Source of the DNA: Scandinavium sp036409475
Lineage (GTDB): Bacteria; Pseudomonadota; Gammaproteobacteria; Enterobacterales; Enterobacteriaceae
Direction of reading: 5' to 3'
Length of the DNA stretch: 64,000 nucleotides
Assembly (NCBI RefSeq): GCF_036409475.1
Contig: NZ_JAYRCK010000014.1
Location: forward strand, 56,138-120,137
The notes under the pieces are model-generated. The model was not told where the DNA came from, made no database searches, and saw only the letters and a list, made by a program, of their open reading frames with translations. Each line of letters starts with the position of its first letter. The stretch's first letter is position 1. Positions 1 to 8,370 of this stretch are shown one piece after another. A program made the position numbers and the translations under genes.

Positions 1-313
1 GCCCTAGTCATCACTGGTTATCATACCGATGTTAAAAGGGGTTAGTCGTGCCAGCAATTCACGGCAGGTTTCATCTGTTCGCGGGCCAAAAGTGTAAGCC
101 TGTCCCCCGTTTTTGTATTGCAGGCATACCAGAGCCAGTGCTGGCGGGCTTTACTGCCGACAACACTCCATTGCTCGTCAAGTTCGCAGATGAGCGCCAC
201 ATCCGCATGGGCGACCGGGGATGACGTTATTCGCTTCGGCGCGAGTTTTTTAAAGTGCGAATGACGGTGTTAATGCCGATTTTCAGCGTCCGCAGAAGAG
301 ACTAATCGTGCCA
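1..313 (-). pseudogene. IS1-family transposase remnant (InsB-like), multiply broken
   Basis: Minus-strand reading gives fragments of an IS1-type transposase in three different frames. About 295-236 reads LRTLKIGINTVIRTLKNSR, about 218-117 contains DVALICELDEQW and then ARQHWLWY, and about 103-7 reads AYTFGPRTDETCREL followed by LTPFNIGMITSDD. One base appears lost near 236 and another near 105. A TAG at 4-6 replaces the Trp codon expected after TSDD. The N-terminal zinc-finger part is not recognisable beyond about 313, and the left side runs off the window. Family assignment is from remembered IS1-type protein motifs. It cannot encode a working transposase. Confidence 0.8.
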
Positions 314-330
314 TTTCTTTTCCTTAGAAC

Positions 331-350
331 CCAAAAGAACCCAAAAGAAC
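331..350. repeat. Short tandem duplication of a 10-mer
   Basis: The 10-mer CCAAAAGAAC occurs twice head to tail (331-340, 341-350), with a partial third copy upstream. It lies between the IS1 remnant and the 3' end of gor. It may be a scar of the IS1 event or simple slippage; nothing more is visible in 314-416. Confidence 0.6.
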
Positions 351-416
351 CACAATTTATGCGTGGTCATTTCAGGTTCTCTTCCAGAAAAAAATGTGTC
401 TACTATTTTTTCTACA

Positions 417-1772
417 CTAACTTCTCATGGTAACAAACTCTTCCGCAGCGGTCGGGTGAATTGCCACGGTGTTATCGAAGTCTTTCTTGGTTGCGCCCAT
501 TTTCAGCGCCACTGCGAAGCCTTGCAGGATTTCGTCCATGCCAAAGCCGATGCCGTGGATACCGACGATTTTCTCTTCAGGGCCCACGCATACCAGCTTC
601 ATGCGGCACGGCTGACGGTGAGAGGTCACTGCGGTGTACATGGCGGTGAAGGAAGATTTGTAGACCTTCACGGCATCTTCGCCGAACTGCTCACGCGCTT
701 GTGGCTCGGTCAGGCCCACGGTGCCGATTGGCGGGTGGCTGAAGACCACAGTCGCGATGTTGGTGTAATCCAGATGCTCTTCCGGCTTGTTGTTAAACAG
801 GCGTTCAGAGAGGCGACGGCCTGCCGCAACGGCAACCGGAGTCAGTTCTACGGCACCGGTGTTGTCGCCAACAGCATAAATGCCCGGCACGCTGGTGTTC
901 TGGAACTTATCGACAACGATGTAGCCTTTGTCGTTGGTTTTCACCCCGGTCGCGGCCAGGTTGAAGTTGTCGGTTTCTGGCTCACGGCCAATCGCCCAGA
1001 TCAGGCTGTCGACGGTCTGGCTGCGACCATCTTCCAGTTCCAGCGTCAGGCTGCCGTCGGCATTTTTCACAACCGCTTTCGGAATGGCGTGGGTGTGCAG
1101 CGTTGGGCCTTCAGCGGCCATCACTTCTACCAGCGTTTCAACAATCATTGGATCGAAGCTACGCAGCGGCGCGTGTTTGCGCACGAACAGGTGCGTTTCA
1201 GCGCCCAGACCGTTAATCACGCCAGCCAGCTCAACAGCGATGTAACCTGCGCCCACAACGGCAACACGTTTTGGCAGCGCTGGCAGCTCGAAGAAACCGT
1301 CAGAGTCGATACCGTATTCCACACCTGGAATGTTCGGGTGGCTCGGGCGGCCGCCGGTGGCGATCAGAATGTGGTCTGCCGTTAGCGTTTCACCGTTCAC
1401 TTCGATGGTTTTCGCATCAACAAAGCGTGCAAAGCCTTTGATCACATCGACATTGTTCTTGCCCAGCACGTTGTCGTACGAGGTGTGAATGCGGTCGATA
1501 TAAGCGGTGCGGCTGGCAACCAGCTTGTTCCAGTCGAAGTGGTTAATGGTGGTGTCGAAGCCGTAGTCTGGACCATACAGATGGATGGCCTCGCGGATTT
1601 GCGCGGCATGCCACATCACTTTTTTCGGCACACAGCCCACGTTGACGCAGGTGCCGCCCAGCTCTTTGGCTTCAATCAGCGCACATTTCTGGCCATACAT
1701 GGCTGCGCGGTTGATGGAGGCGATGCCGCCGCTGCCGCCGCCGATAGCGATGTAGTCATAATGCTTAGTCAT
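417..1772 (-). CDS. gor: Glutathione reductase
   Basis: FAD- and NADPH-dependent reduction of glutathione disulfide in the cytoplasm. The 451-residue protein matches the usual 450-residue enterobacterial Gor. The N-terminal FAD-binding GGGSGG is at residues 11-16. The redox disulfide GGTCVNVGC places Cys42 and Cys47 exactly as in E. coli. The NADPH-binding VGAGYIAVE lies mid-protein, and the C-terminal His439 of the AIHPTAAEE motif is the catalytic acid/base. The gene reads toward the IS1 remnant, 70 bases downstream of rlmJ on the same strand. That order is the one in E. coli. Confidence 0.98.
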   Translation of the reverse strand: MTKHYDYIAIGGGSGGIASINRAAMYGQKCALIEAKELGGTCVNVGCVPKKVMWHAAQIREAIHLYGPDYGFDTTINHFDWNKLVASRTAYIDRIHTSYDNVLGKNNVDVIKGFARFVDAKTIEVNGETLTADHILIATGGRPSHPNIPGVEYGIDSDGFFELPALPKRVAVVGAGYIAVELAGVINGLGAETHLFVRKHAPLRSFDPMIVETLVEVMAAEGPTLHTHAIPKAVVKNADGSLTLELEDGRSQTVDSLIWAIGREPETDNFNLAATGVKTNDKGYIVVDKFQNTSVPGIYAVGDNTGAVELTPVAVAAGRRLSERLFNNKPEEHLDYTNIATVVFSHPPIGTVGLTEPQAREQFGEDAVKVYKSSFTAMYTAVTSHRQPCRMKLVCVGPEEKIVGIHGIGFGMDEILQGFAVALKMGATKKDFDNTVAIHPTAAEEFVTMRS

Positions 1773-1842
1773 AGCTTCTTCCTTAATCGTTGATTGCCGC
1801 GATTGTATACCTGGAATCCATAGGTTCCACCGATGATTGTGA

Positions 1843-2685
1843 TTACTCTGGCACGATCCAGCTGACGGTGGTGTGGCCGGTGCCGCTCGGGACCAGCGTT
1901 TTGTGCAGCCACGGCAGCACGTTGTTCATCTGCTGTTCGAGCTTCCACGGTGGGTTAATGACGATCATGCCGGAGGCTGTCATGCCGCGCTGGTCGCTGT
2001 CCGGGCGGACGGCCAGTTCAATTTGCAGAATGCGGCGGATGCCCGTGGCTTCTAGCTCTTTAATCATGCGTTTGATCTGCGCACGCAGAACGACCGGATA
2101 CCACAGCGCGTAGGTGCCAGTCGCGAAACGCTTGTAACCTTCGCTGATCCCGGAAACCACCGCCTGATAGTCGGTTTTAATTTCGTAAGGTGGGTCAATC
2201 AGGATCAGACCGCGACGAGACTGCGGTGGCAGTTTCGCTTTCAACTGCTGATAACCATCGCCTTTCGCCACGCGGGCACGCTCGTCTTTCTGGAACTCTG
2301 AACGCAGCAGCGGGAAATCGCTTGGGTGCAGTTCGGTCAGTTCCAGGCTGTCTTGTTCGCGCAGCAACTGGCGGGCAATCAGCGGGGACCCTGGGTAGTA
2401 GCGCAACTGACCGCTGCGGTTAAAGTGCTGTACCACGCTGATGTACGGCTCCAGCTCGGCAGGTAAATCATCCTGCTGCCAGATACGCGCGATACCTTCC
2501 AGATATTCACCGGTACGTTCTGCATGCTCGCCGCTCAGCTGATAACGCCCGGCGCCCGCATGAGTATCGAGATAAAGAAACGGTTTCTCTTTCTCTTTCA
2601 GTGATTCGATGATCAGGCTCTGAACGGTGTGTTTGAGGACGTCGGCATGGTTGCCTGCGTGAAAGCTGTGGCGATAACTGAGCAT
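1843..2685 (-). CDS. rlmJ: 23S rRNA (adenine(2030)-N6)-methyltransferase
   Basis: RlmJ adds one methyl group to N6 of A2030 in 23S rRNA using S-adenosylmethionine. The product has 280 residues, the family length. The characteristic N-terminus MLSYRHSFHAGNHADVLKH is present. The N6-adenine methyltransferase motif IV appears as DPPYE around residue 164. The gene is on the minus strand, divergent from the phosphatase gene, with 157 bases between their starts that must hold both promoters. It lies just upstream of gor, as in E. coli. Confidence 0.97.
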   Translation of the reverse strand: MLSYRHSFHAGNHADVLKHTVQSLIIESLKEKEKPFLYLDTHAGAGRYQLSGEHAERTGEYLEGIARIWQQDDLPAELEPYISVVQHFNRSGQLRYYPGSPLIARQLLREQDSLELTELHPSDFPLLRSEFQKDERARVAKGDGYQQLKAKLPPQSRRGLILIDPPYEIKTDYQAVVSGISEGYKRFATGTYALWYPVVLRAQIKRMIKELEATGIRRILQIELAVRPDSDQRGMTASGMIVINPPWKLEQQMNNVLPWLHKTLVPSGTGHTTVSWIVPE

Positions 2686-2842
2686 GGATACGGGTGTTCC
2701 GAAGTAATAAACGATGCCGACAGTTTACCGCAGATTGCCGTAGATTACCGCTGAAGCCTCACGATGGACTGGCAAGGGTGACAGAATCGACCAACACTAT
2801 GAGGGGCATCGTGCGTAATGGCTACTTAAGACAGGACTCAAC

Positions 2843-4114
2843 ATGAATCATCGTCTGGCCTTTTGGGTTTCCGTGTTGTTGATGAGCTCGCCCGTTATGG
2901 CGAAGGAGATGTCGATTCCCGGCTCGGCGGAAGTGGCCGACAGGGTTTCGCAAGCGTCTGAACTGCCTGCGTATGTGAGCCTGGAAAAAGAGGTGCTGGC
3001 GGCGCTGCGCAAATCATTGCAGGGCACCGCTCCGGCGCTGACGCGTGACAATCTGGAGAAAAGCACACAGTCGTCCACTCAGGCTGATACTGCCTGGCTG
3101 AAAGCCAGTGGCTATGACTTCCAGACGGCCGCTTTGCAAAAGCAGGGGATTCAACTGCTTTCCGGTTTCAGCGACCTGCCGGAAAACACGCTGAAAGCCA
3201 GCCTGCAAACGGTGATTATCATCAATCAGGACGCGACGGAAAGCCTGCGCCGCCAGGCGCTGATGGATGCTGAAGGTATCAGCTATTTGTGGTTCCTGAG
3301 TGATGCGCTGGGGCCGCGGTTGGGCAGGGCGTTTATCACCGCCTACGGTAAAGGTGAACTCAGTAAAGCGGCGGCGCTCATCAAAGCCAGTGAAGTCAGT
3401 ACCGGGGCGGCCAAAAAATATTTCCGCTATGGGCGGCCTTTCCTGGTGCAGGGCAGCGGCATTTATCTGGTGCCGGATAACACTGTTGTGAAAGATTTGC
3501 ATCCGTATAGCGCAGATGGCGGCTCTTTTCCCAGCGGGCATACCAATACCGGCGTAACGGATGCGACATTACTGGCGCAAATGTTGCCCGAGCGCTATGA
3601 AGCGCTGATGGTTCGCGGTGCGCGCTATGGTTACTCTCGCGTCGTGCTCGGTGTGCATTATCCGCTGGATATTATGGGCTCGCGAATGGTGGCCCTGAGC
3701 AACGTGACGCACTATCTGAACGATCCCAACTATCGCCGCTTGTTTAACGAGGCGCGGGATCAGCTTCGAGCAGCATTGGAAAAAGAGTGTGGCGTGCCGC
3801 TGGCAGACTGTGCCCGTTCTGATGCGAAAGAAGATCCGTGGCACAACCCGGAGATGCGTGATTTTTATCGCTATACCCTGAGCTGGGATCTGCCGAAACA
3901 GAAAGGCAGTAAGAACGCATTGAAGGTTCCATCTGGAGCAGAAGTGTTGCTTGAGAGCGCCTTGCCTCACCTTTCTGCGGCTAAGCGGCGAGAGCTTTTA
4001 CAGAAAACGGCCTTACCTGCGGGATATCCGCTTTCCGGCAGCACGCCTGAGCAGCAGTTCTGGCAGCGGGTTGATCCTGTTGCGGCTTACGTGGCGGGGA
4101 AGAACTCGCATTAA
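2843..4114 (+). CDS. PAP2-family acid phosphatase, periplasmic
   Basis: A phosphatase of the class A acid phosphatase/PAP2 superfamily. A signal peptide (MNHRLAFWVSVLLMSSPVMA) predicts export to the periplasm. The full signature is present: K-X6-RP in KKYFRYGRP, PSGHTN, and SR-X5-H-X3-D in SRVVLGVHYPLD. These supply the phosphate-binding residues and the nucleophilic His. At 423 residues it is much longer than PhoN/PhoC-type enzymes (about 250). The extra length lies in a long N-terminal section before the signature and a tail of about 130 residues after it. The substrate cannot be told from sequence. It sits between rlmJ and prlC, which are adjacent in E. coli, so it is an accessory gene here. 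Confidence 0.85.
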   Translation: MNHRLAFWVSVLLMSSPVMAKEMSIPGSAEVADRVSQASELPAYVSLEKEVLAALRKSLQGTAPALTRDNLEKSTQSSTQADTAWLKASGYDFQTAALQKQGIQLLSGFSDLPENTLKASLQTVIIINQDATESLRRQALMDAEGISYLWFLSDALGPRLGRAFITAYGKGELSKAAALIKASEVSTGAAKKYFRYGRPFLVQGSGIYLVPDNTVVKDLHPYSADGGSFPSGHTNTGVTDATLLAQMLPERYEALMVRGARYGYSRVVLGVHYPLDIMGSRMVALSNVTHYLNDPNYRRLFNEARDQLRAALEKECGVPLADCARSDAKEDPWHNPEMRDFYRYTLSWDLPKQKGSKNALKVPSGAEVLLESALPHLSAAKRRELLQKTALPAGYPLSGSTPEQQFWQRVDPVAAYVAGKNSH

Positions 4115-4118
4115 CAGA

Positions 4119-4193
4119 ATGCCGGGTGGCGCTAACGCTTACCCAGCCTACTTTTCCCCGTAGGCCCGCGCAAGCGTCAGCGCCGCCGGGCAT
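4119..4193. repeat. REP/BIME palindromic element
   Basis: Two oppositely oriented REP-like units (GCCGGGTGGCGCTAACGC at the left, the complementary GCGTCAGCGCCGCCGGGC at the right) are separated by a short linker. The element lies 5 bases after the phosphatase stop codon and probably forms 3'-end hairpins on its mRNA. Confidence 0.85.
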
Positions 4194-4232
4194 TTTCCTG
4201 TTGCAGTAATCAGCCTTTGCACGTGTTCCGCT

Positions 4233-4260
4233 ATTGAAATCCTCTACACTTAACCCCATT
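4233..4260 (+). promoter_or_regulatory. Sigma-32 (heat shock) promoter for prlC-rsmJ
   Basis: ATTGAAA (4233-4239), 14 bases, then CCCCATT (4254-4260). This matches the RpoH consensus CTTGAAA-N11-16-CCCCATNT in all but one core position. It lies about 65 bases before the prlC start. E. coli and Salmonella prlC (opdA) are known heat-shock genes, so the placement fits. Confidence 0.85.
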
Positions 4261-4326
4261 CTCACTCTTATCGGTAAAGCGCCGGACGTGCGCTGTGACA
4301 TTCACTTTTTTCAAAGGACCGCGCTT

Positions 4327-6369
4327 ATGACCAATCCATTACTGACGCCTTTCGACTTACCGCCTTTCTCAAAAATCCAGCCAGAGCACGTCGTGCCAGC
4401 CGTCACCAAAGCGCTGGATGATTGCCGTGCGGCGGTGGAAAGCGTTGTGGCGCAGGGCGCGCCTTATAGCTGGGAGAATCTCTGCCAGCAGCTTGCGGAA
4501 GTGGATGATGTGCTGGGCCGTATTTTCTCCCCGGTGAGCCACCTGAATTCCGTTAAGAACAGCCCGGAACTGCGTGAAGCCTACGAGCAAACCCTGCCGT
4601 TGCTGTCTGAATACAGCACCTGGGTCGGTCAGCATGAAGGCCTGTATCAGGCATATCGCGATCTGCGTGATGGCGACAAGTACGCGAGCCTGAACACCGC
4701 TCAGAAGAAAGCGGTAGATAACGCGCTGCGTGACTTTGAATTATCCGGTATTGGTCTGCCAAAAGAGCAGCAGAAACGTTATGGCGAAATTGCTGCGCGT
4801 CTTTCTGAGCTTGGCAACCAGTACAGCAACAACGTACTTGATGCCACTATGGGCTGGAACAAGCTTGTCACTGACGAAGCAGAGCTTGCCGGGATGCCTG
4901 AAAGCGCCCTGGCAGCCGCCAAAGCGCAGGCCGAAGCGAAAGAGCAGGAAGGCTATCTGCTGACGCTGGATATCCCAAGCTACCTGCCAGTGATGACCTA
5001 TTGCGACAACCAGGCGCTGCGTGAAGAGATGTATCGCGCTTATACCACGCGAGCTTCCGACCAGGGGCCAAATGCGGGAAAATGGGACAACAGCCCGGTG
5101 ATGGAAGAGATCCTCGCGCTGCGTCACGAACTGGCGCAACTGCTGGGCTTTGAAAGCTACGCGTTTAAATCGCTCGCCACCAAAATGGCGGAAAACCCGC
5201 AGCAGGTGCTCGACTTCCTGACCGACCTGGCAAAACGCGCTCGTCCTCAGGGTGAGAAAGAACTGGCGCAACTGCGTGCTTACGCGAAAGCCGAGTTTGG
5301 CGTGGATGAGCTTCAGCCGTGGGATATCGCTTACTACAGCGAAAAACAGAAACAGCATCTGTACAGCATCAGCGACGAACAACTGCGTCCTTACTTCCCG
5401 GAAAACAAAGCCGTTAACGGCCTGTTTGAAGTGGTGAAACGCATTTACGGGATCACCGCCAAAGAGCGCACCGATATCGACGTCTGGAACCCGGAAGTGC
5501 GTTTCTTCGAGCTGTACGACGAGAAAAACGAACTGCGCGGCAGCTTCTATCTCGACCTGTATGCGCGCGAACACAAACGCGGCGGGGCGTGGATGGACGA
5601 CTGCGTGGGCCAGATGCGTAAAGCCAACGGCGAGCTGCAAAAGCCGGTCGCTTACCTCACCTGTAACTTCAACCGCCCGGTGAATGGCAAACCTGCGCTG
5701 TTTACGCATGACGAAGTGATCACCCTGTTCCATGAGTTCGGCCACGGTCTGCATCACATGCTGACGCGTATCGAAACAGCCGGTGTGTCCGGTATTAGCG
5801 GTGTGCCATGGGATGCGGTCGAACTGCCGAGCCAGTTTATGGAAAACTGGTGCTGGGAGCCGGATGCGCTGGCGTTTATCTCCGGGCATTACGAAACCGG
5901 CGAACCGCTGCCGAAAGAGCTGCTGGATAAAATGCTGGCCGCGAAGAACTACCAGGCGGCGATGTTTGTGCTGCGCCAGCTGGAATTCGGCCTGTTTGAT
6001 TTCCGTCTGCATGCTGAGTTCAACCCGCAACAGGGGGCGAAAATCCTCGACACGCTGGCCGAAATCAAAAAACAGGTCGCTGTGGTGCCGGGTCCGTCAT
6101 GGGGCCGTTTCCCGCACGCGTTCAGCCATATCTTTGCTGGTGGCTATGCGGCGGGTTACTACAGCTATCTGTGGGCCGACGTGCTGGCAGCCGATGCTTT
6201 CTCGCGCTTCGAAGAAGAAGGCATTTTCAACCGCGAAACCGGGCAGTCGTTCCTCGATAACATTCTGAGCCGTGGCGGTTCCGAAGAGCCGATGACGCTG
6301 TTCAAACGCTTCCGTGGCCGCGAACCGCAACTGGATGCGATGCTTGAGCACTACGGCATTAAGGGCTAA
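4327..6369 (+). CDS. prlC: Oligopeptidase A
   Basis: Cytoplasmic M3-family zinc metallopeptidase that degrades short peptides, including cleaved signal peptides. With the start at 4327 (MTNPLLTPFDLPPF) it has 680 residues, the E. coli length; AAGGA lies 9 bases upstream. An in-frame ATG at 4234 would add 31 unrelated residues and overlap the heat-shock promoter, so it is rejected. The zinc motif is HEFGHGLHH (HExxH) around residue 470. The next gene, rsmJ, begins 7 bases after its stop, implying an operon under the sigma-32 promoter. Confidence 0.97.
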   Translation: MTNPLLTPFDLPPFSKIQPEHVVPAVTKALDDCRAAVESVVAQGAPYSWENLCQQLAEVDDVLGRIFSPVSHLNSVKNSPELREAYEQTLPLLSEYSTWVGQHEGLYQAYRDLRDGDKYASLNTAQKKAVDNALRDFELSGIGLPKEQQKRYGEIAARLSELGNQYSNNVLDATMGWNKLVTDEAELAGMPESALAAAKAQAEAKEQEGYLLTLDIPSYLPVMTYCDNQALREEMYRAYTTRASDQGPNAGKWDNSPVMEEILALRHELAQLLGFESYAFKSLATKMAENPQQVLDFLTDLAKRARPQGEKELAQLRAYAKAEFGVDELQPWDIAYYSEKQKQHLYSISDEQLRPYFPENKAVNGLFEVVKRIYGITAKERTDIDVWNPEVRFFELYDEKNELRGSFYLDLYAREHKRGGAWMDDCVGQMRKANGELQKPVAYLTCNFNRPVNGKPALFTHDEVITLFHEFGHGLHHMLTRIETAGVSGISGVPWDAVELPSQFMENWCWEPDALAFISGHYETGEPLPKELLDKMLAAKNYQAAMFVLRQLEFGLFDFRLHAEFNPQQGAKILDTLAEIKKQVAVVPGPSWGRFPHAFSHIFAGGYAAGYYSYLWADVLAADAFSRFEEEGIFNRETGQSFLDNILSRGGSEEPMTLFKRFRGREPQLDAMLEHYGIKG

Positions 6370-6376
6370 GCGTTTC

Positions 6377-7129
6377 GTGAAAATCTGTTTAGTGGATGAA
6401 TCAGGCGCCAGCGATGGCGCCTTATCTGTTCTTGCCGCCCGTTGGGGGCTGGAGCACGATGCCGAAAACCTGATGGCGCTGGTGCTAACGCCGGAGCATC
6501 TTGAATTACGTAAACGCGATGAGCCAAAGCTCGGCGGGATCTTCGTGGATTTCGTGGGCGGCGCGATGGCGCATCGCCGTAAGTTTGGTGGCGGTCGCGG
6601 TGAAGCGGTGGCGAAAGCGGTCGGCATCAAAGGCAGCTATTTGCCGGATGTGGTCGATGCAACAGCCGGGCTTGGGCGCGATGCGTTTGTGCTGGCTTCC
6701 GTGGGCTGTCGCGTGCGAATGCTGGAGCGCAATCCCGTCGTCGCGGCATTGCTGGATGACGGGCTGGCGCGCGGCTACGCAGACCCGGAAATTGGCGGCT
6801 GGTTGCAGGAGCGTTTGCAATTGATTCACGCCTCCAGCCTGACGGCGCTGACCGATATCACGCCGCGCCCGCAGGTGGTCTATCTCGACCCGATGTTCCC
6901 GCATAAGCAGAAGAGTTCGCTGGTGAAAAAAGAGATGCGGGTGTTTCAGTCGCTGGTGGGGCCGGATTTGGATGCCGATGGCTTGCTGGTGCCTGCACAA
7001 CAGCTGGCAACGAAGCGTGTTGTGGTGAAGCGCCCGGATTATGCGCCGCCGCTGGCAGATGTCGCGACAACCAACGCGGTGACCACTAAGGGCCATCGGT
7101 TTGATATTTATGCTGGCACGCCGGAATAA
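6377..7129 (+). CDS. rsmJ: 16S rRNA (guanine(1516)-N2)-methyltransferase
   Basis: RsmJ methylates N2 of G1516 in 16S rRNA. Starting at the GTG at 6377 (VKICLVDESG) the product has 250 residues, the same as E. coli RsmJ. An earlier in-frame ATG lies inside prlC and is not used. The S-adenosylmethionine-binding region DATAGLGRDAFVLA and the motif YLDPMFP are clear. The gene is 7 bases after prlC and probably co-transcribed under heat-shock control. In E. coli dtpB follows; here a REP element and uspA follow directly. Confidence 0.96.
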   Translation: MKICLVDESGASDGALSVLAARWGLEHDAENLMALVLTPEHLELRKRDEPKLGGIFVDFVGGAMAHRRKFGGGRGEAVAKAVGIKGSYLPDVVDATAGLGRDAFVLASVGCRVRMLERNPVVAALLDDGLARGYADPEIGGWLQERLQLIHASSLTALTDITPRPQVVYLDPMFPHKQKSSLVKKEMRVFQSLVGPDLDADGLLVPAQQLATKRVVVKRPDYAPPLADVATTNAVTTKGHRFDIYAGTPE

Positions 7130-7133
7130 AAAA

Positions 7134-7217
7134 GCCGGGTGGCGGCTTCGCCTTACCCGGCCTACGTTTCGTGTCAGGGGGCTTTGTAGGCCCGGTCAGC
7201 GCTAGCGCCACCGGGCA
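7134..7217. repeat. REP/BIME palindromic element
   Basis: Paired REP units: GCCGGGTGGCGGCTTCGCC at the left and the inverted GCGCTAGCGCCACCGGGC at the right. They fill the gap between the convergent rsmJ and uspA genes and probably serve both mRNA ends. Confidence 0.85.
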
Positions 7218-7222
7218 ATCAC

Positions 7223-7660
7223 TTACTCGTCTTCGTCATCGCGCAGCGGGACAATCAGCATGTCCACGTGCACGGTGTTAATCAGCTGACGAGCAGAAGA
7301 CATCAGCTTGCTCCAGAAGTCCTGATGGTGACCGCAAACCACCAGGTCCATATCGTATTTCTTAATGGCGTCTACCAGCACCTGGCCCAGATCGCCGCTG
7401 CCGCTCAGGGTTTCGGTAATCGGGTAACCGGCGTTGGTGGACAGCTCAGACAGCGCGTGGTGAGTCTCTTCCGAAATGCGTTTCTGCATATCACCGAGGT
7501 TGACATCAATCAGGCCGGTGTAGAGATCGGAGTAGTTCACATCGACATGAATCAGGGAAACTTTCGCGTTGTAAGGGCGGGCCATGGAAACAGCCTTGTC
7601 GACCAGGACTTTGCTCTCTGGTGACAGGTCAACGGCGATAAGAATGTGTTTGTAAGCCAT
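7223..7660 (-). CDS. uspA: Universal stress protein A
   Basis: Small cytoplasmic stress protein induced by growth arrest. The 145 residues begin MAYKHILIAVDLSPESKVL, nearly identical to E. coli UspA (144). It lacks the glycine-rich ATP-binding loop of the ATP-binding Usp subfamily: the corresponding region reads CGHHQDFWSKLMSS. A strong AAGGAGT precedes the ATG. It is divergent from uspB across 309 bases, as in E. coli. The REP after its stop takes the place where E. coli has dtpB. Confidence 0.98.
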   Translation of the reverse strand: MAYKHILIAVDLSPESKVLVDKAVSMARPYNAKVSLIHVDVNYSDLYTGLIDVNLGDMQKRISEETHHALSELSTNAGYPITETLSGSGDLGQVLVDAIKKYDMDLVVCGHHQDFWSKLMSSARQLINTVHVDMLIVPLRDDEDE

Positions 7661-7969
7661 AGTGTTACTCCTTCCTTAAGTGATGACTAAGTGGTTATGC
7701 CTTAAGTGTAGACAACTCAACCTTAAAACTCCCCTCAGGCTACGTCAATCTGCCTTGATCACCAATCAGTTAAACAAATCTTTCCGCTTGAACAATTGAT
7801 AACGGTTAAGGATGTGGCAAAAAAATCCGCTGATCTCCTACACTATTTAAAGAGCCGATCGGTTCGCGTTCTGTGATCGGTTTCTCACTCTTTCACTGAC
7901 TGTCTGTCGAGTTTCGGGTTGCGGTAGTCCCGGAGAGGTTCTCCGTGGGCGGGTCGCCGGGGAGGAGGT
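7661..7969. other. Divergent uspA/uspB control region
   Basis: 309 bases without a gene. It contains the sigma-S-like -10 for uspB at 7838-7844 and, on the minus strand, the uspA promoter, whose boxes I cannot place with confidence. The last 50 bases before uspB (about 7925-7965) are GC-rich with self-complementary GGAGAGGTTCTCC, so the uspB leader is probably structured. Confidence 0.6.
7838..7844 (+). promoter_or_regulatory. Sigma-S-type -10 element for uspB
   Basis: CTACACT at 7838-7844 is the classic sigma-S -10 with its preceding C. It lies 126 bases before the uspB start, with no good -35 hexamer at the right distance. E. coli uspB is known to depend on RpoS. Confidence 0.65.
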
Positions 7970-8305
7970 ATGGTAAGCACTGTCGCACTGTTTTGGGCTT
8001 TGTGTATCGTTTGTGTTGTGAATATGGCGCGCTACTTCTCATCATTGCGCGCACTGTTGGTGGTGCTGCGTGGTTGCGATCCCTTGCTCTATCAGTATGT
8101 GGATGGAGGAGGCTTTTTTACTTCCCATGGTCAGCCAGGTAAGCAGGTGCGTCTGGTGTGGTACATCTACGCGCAGCGTTATCGCGATCATCATGATGAT
8201 GAGTTTATCCGGCGCTGTGAGCGTGTTCGTCGTCAGTTTGTGTTGACCAGTGCGCTGTGCGGGCTGGTGATTGTCAGCATGATTGCGCTGATTATCTGGC
8301 ACTGA
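7970..8305 (+). CDS. uspB: Universal stress protein B
   Basis: Small inner-membrane protein needed for ethanol tolerance in stationary phase in E. coli. The 111 residues (MVSTVALFWALCIVCVVN...) equal the E. coli length. A hydrophobic N-terminal segment (about 3-20) and a second at the C-terminus (LTSALCGLVIVSMIALIIW) flank a charged middle, consistent with two membrane spans. GGAGGAGG precedes the ATG. An overlapping frame starting at 7945 is a shadow. Confidence 0.97.
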   Translation: MVSTVALFWALCIVCVVNMARYFSSLRALLVVLRGCDPLLYQYVDGGGFFTSHGQPGKQVRLVWYIYAQRYRDHHDDEFIRRCERVRRQFVLTSALCGLVIVSMIALIIWH

Positions 8306-8323
8306 TTAACGATAATGAGGCAT

Positions 8324-8355
8324 AAAAAAACGGGTCAGTTTCCTGACCCGTTTTT
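8324..8355. terminator. Bidirectional terminator between uspB and pitA
   Basis: Stem CGGGTCAG (8331-8338) / CTGACCCG (8343-8350) with a four-base loop, seven A before and five T after. It serves uspB on the plus strand and pitA on the minus strand. Confidence 0.93.
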
Positions 8356-8370
8356 GGCGTTTCCGCACGC

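Noticed and set aside
4234..4326. N-terminal extension of prlC
   Set aside because: It would translate the heat-shock promoter region and add 31 residues absent from the family; the ATG at 4327 has the ribosome site.
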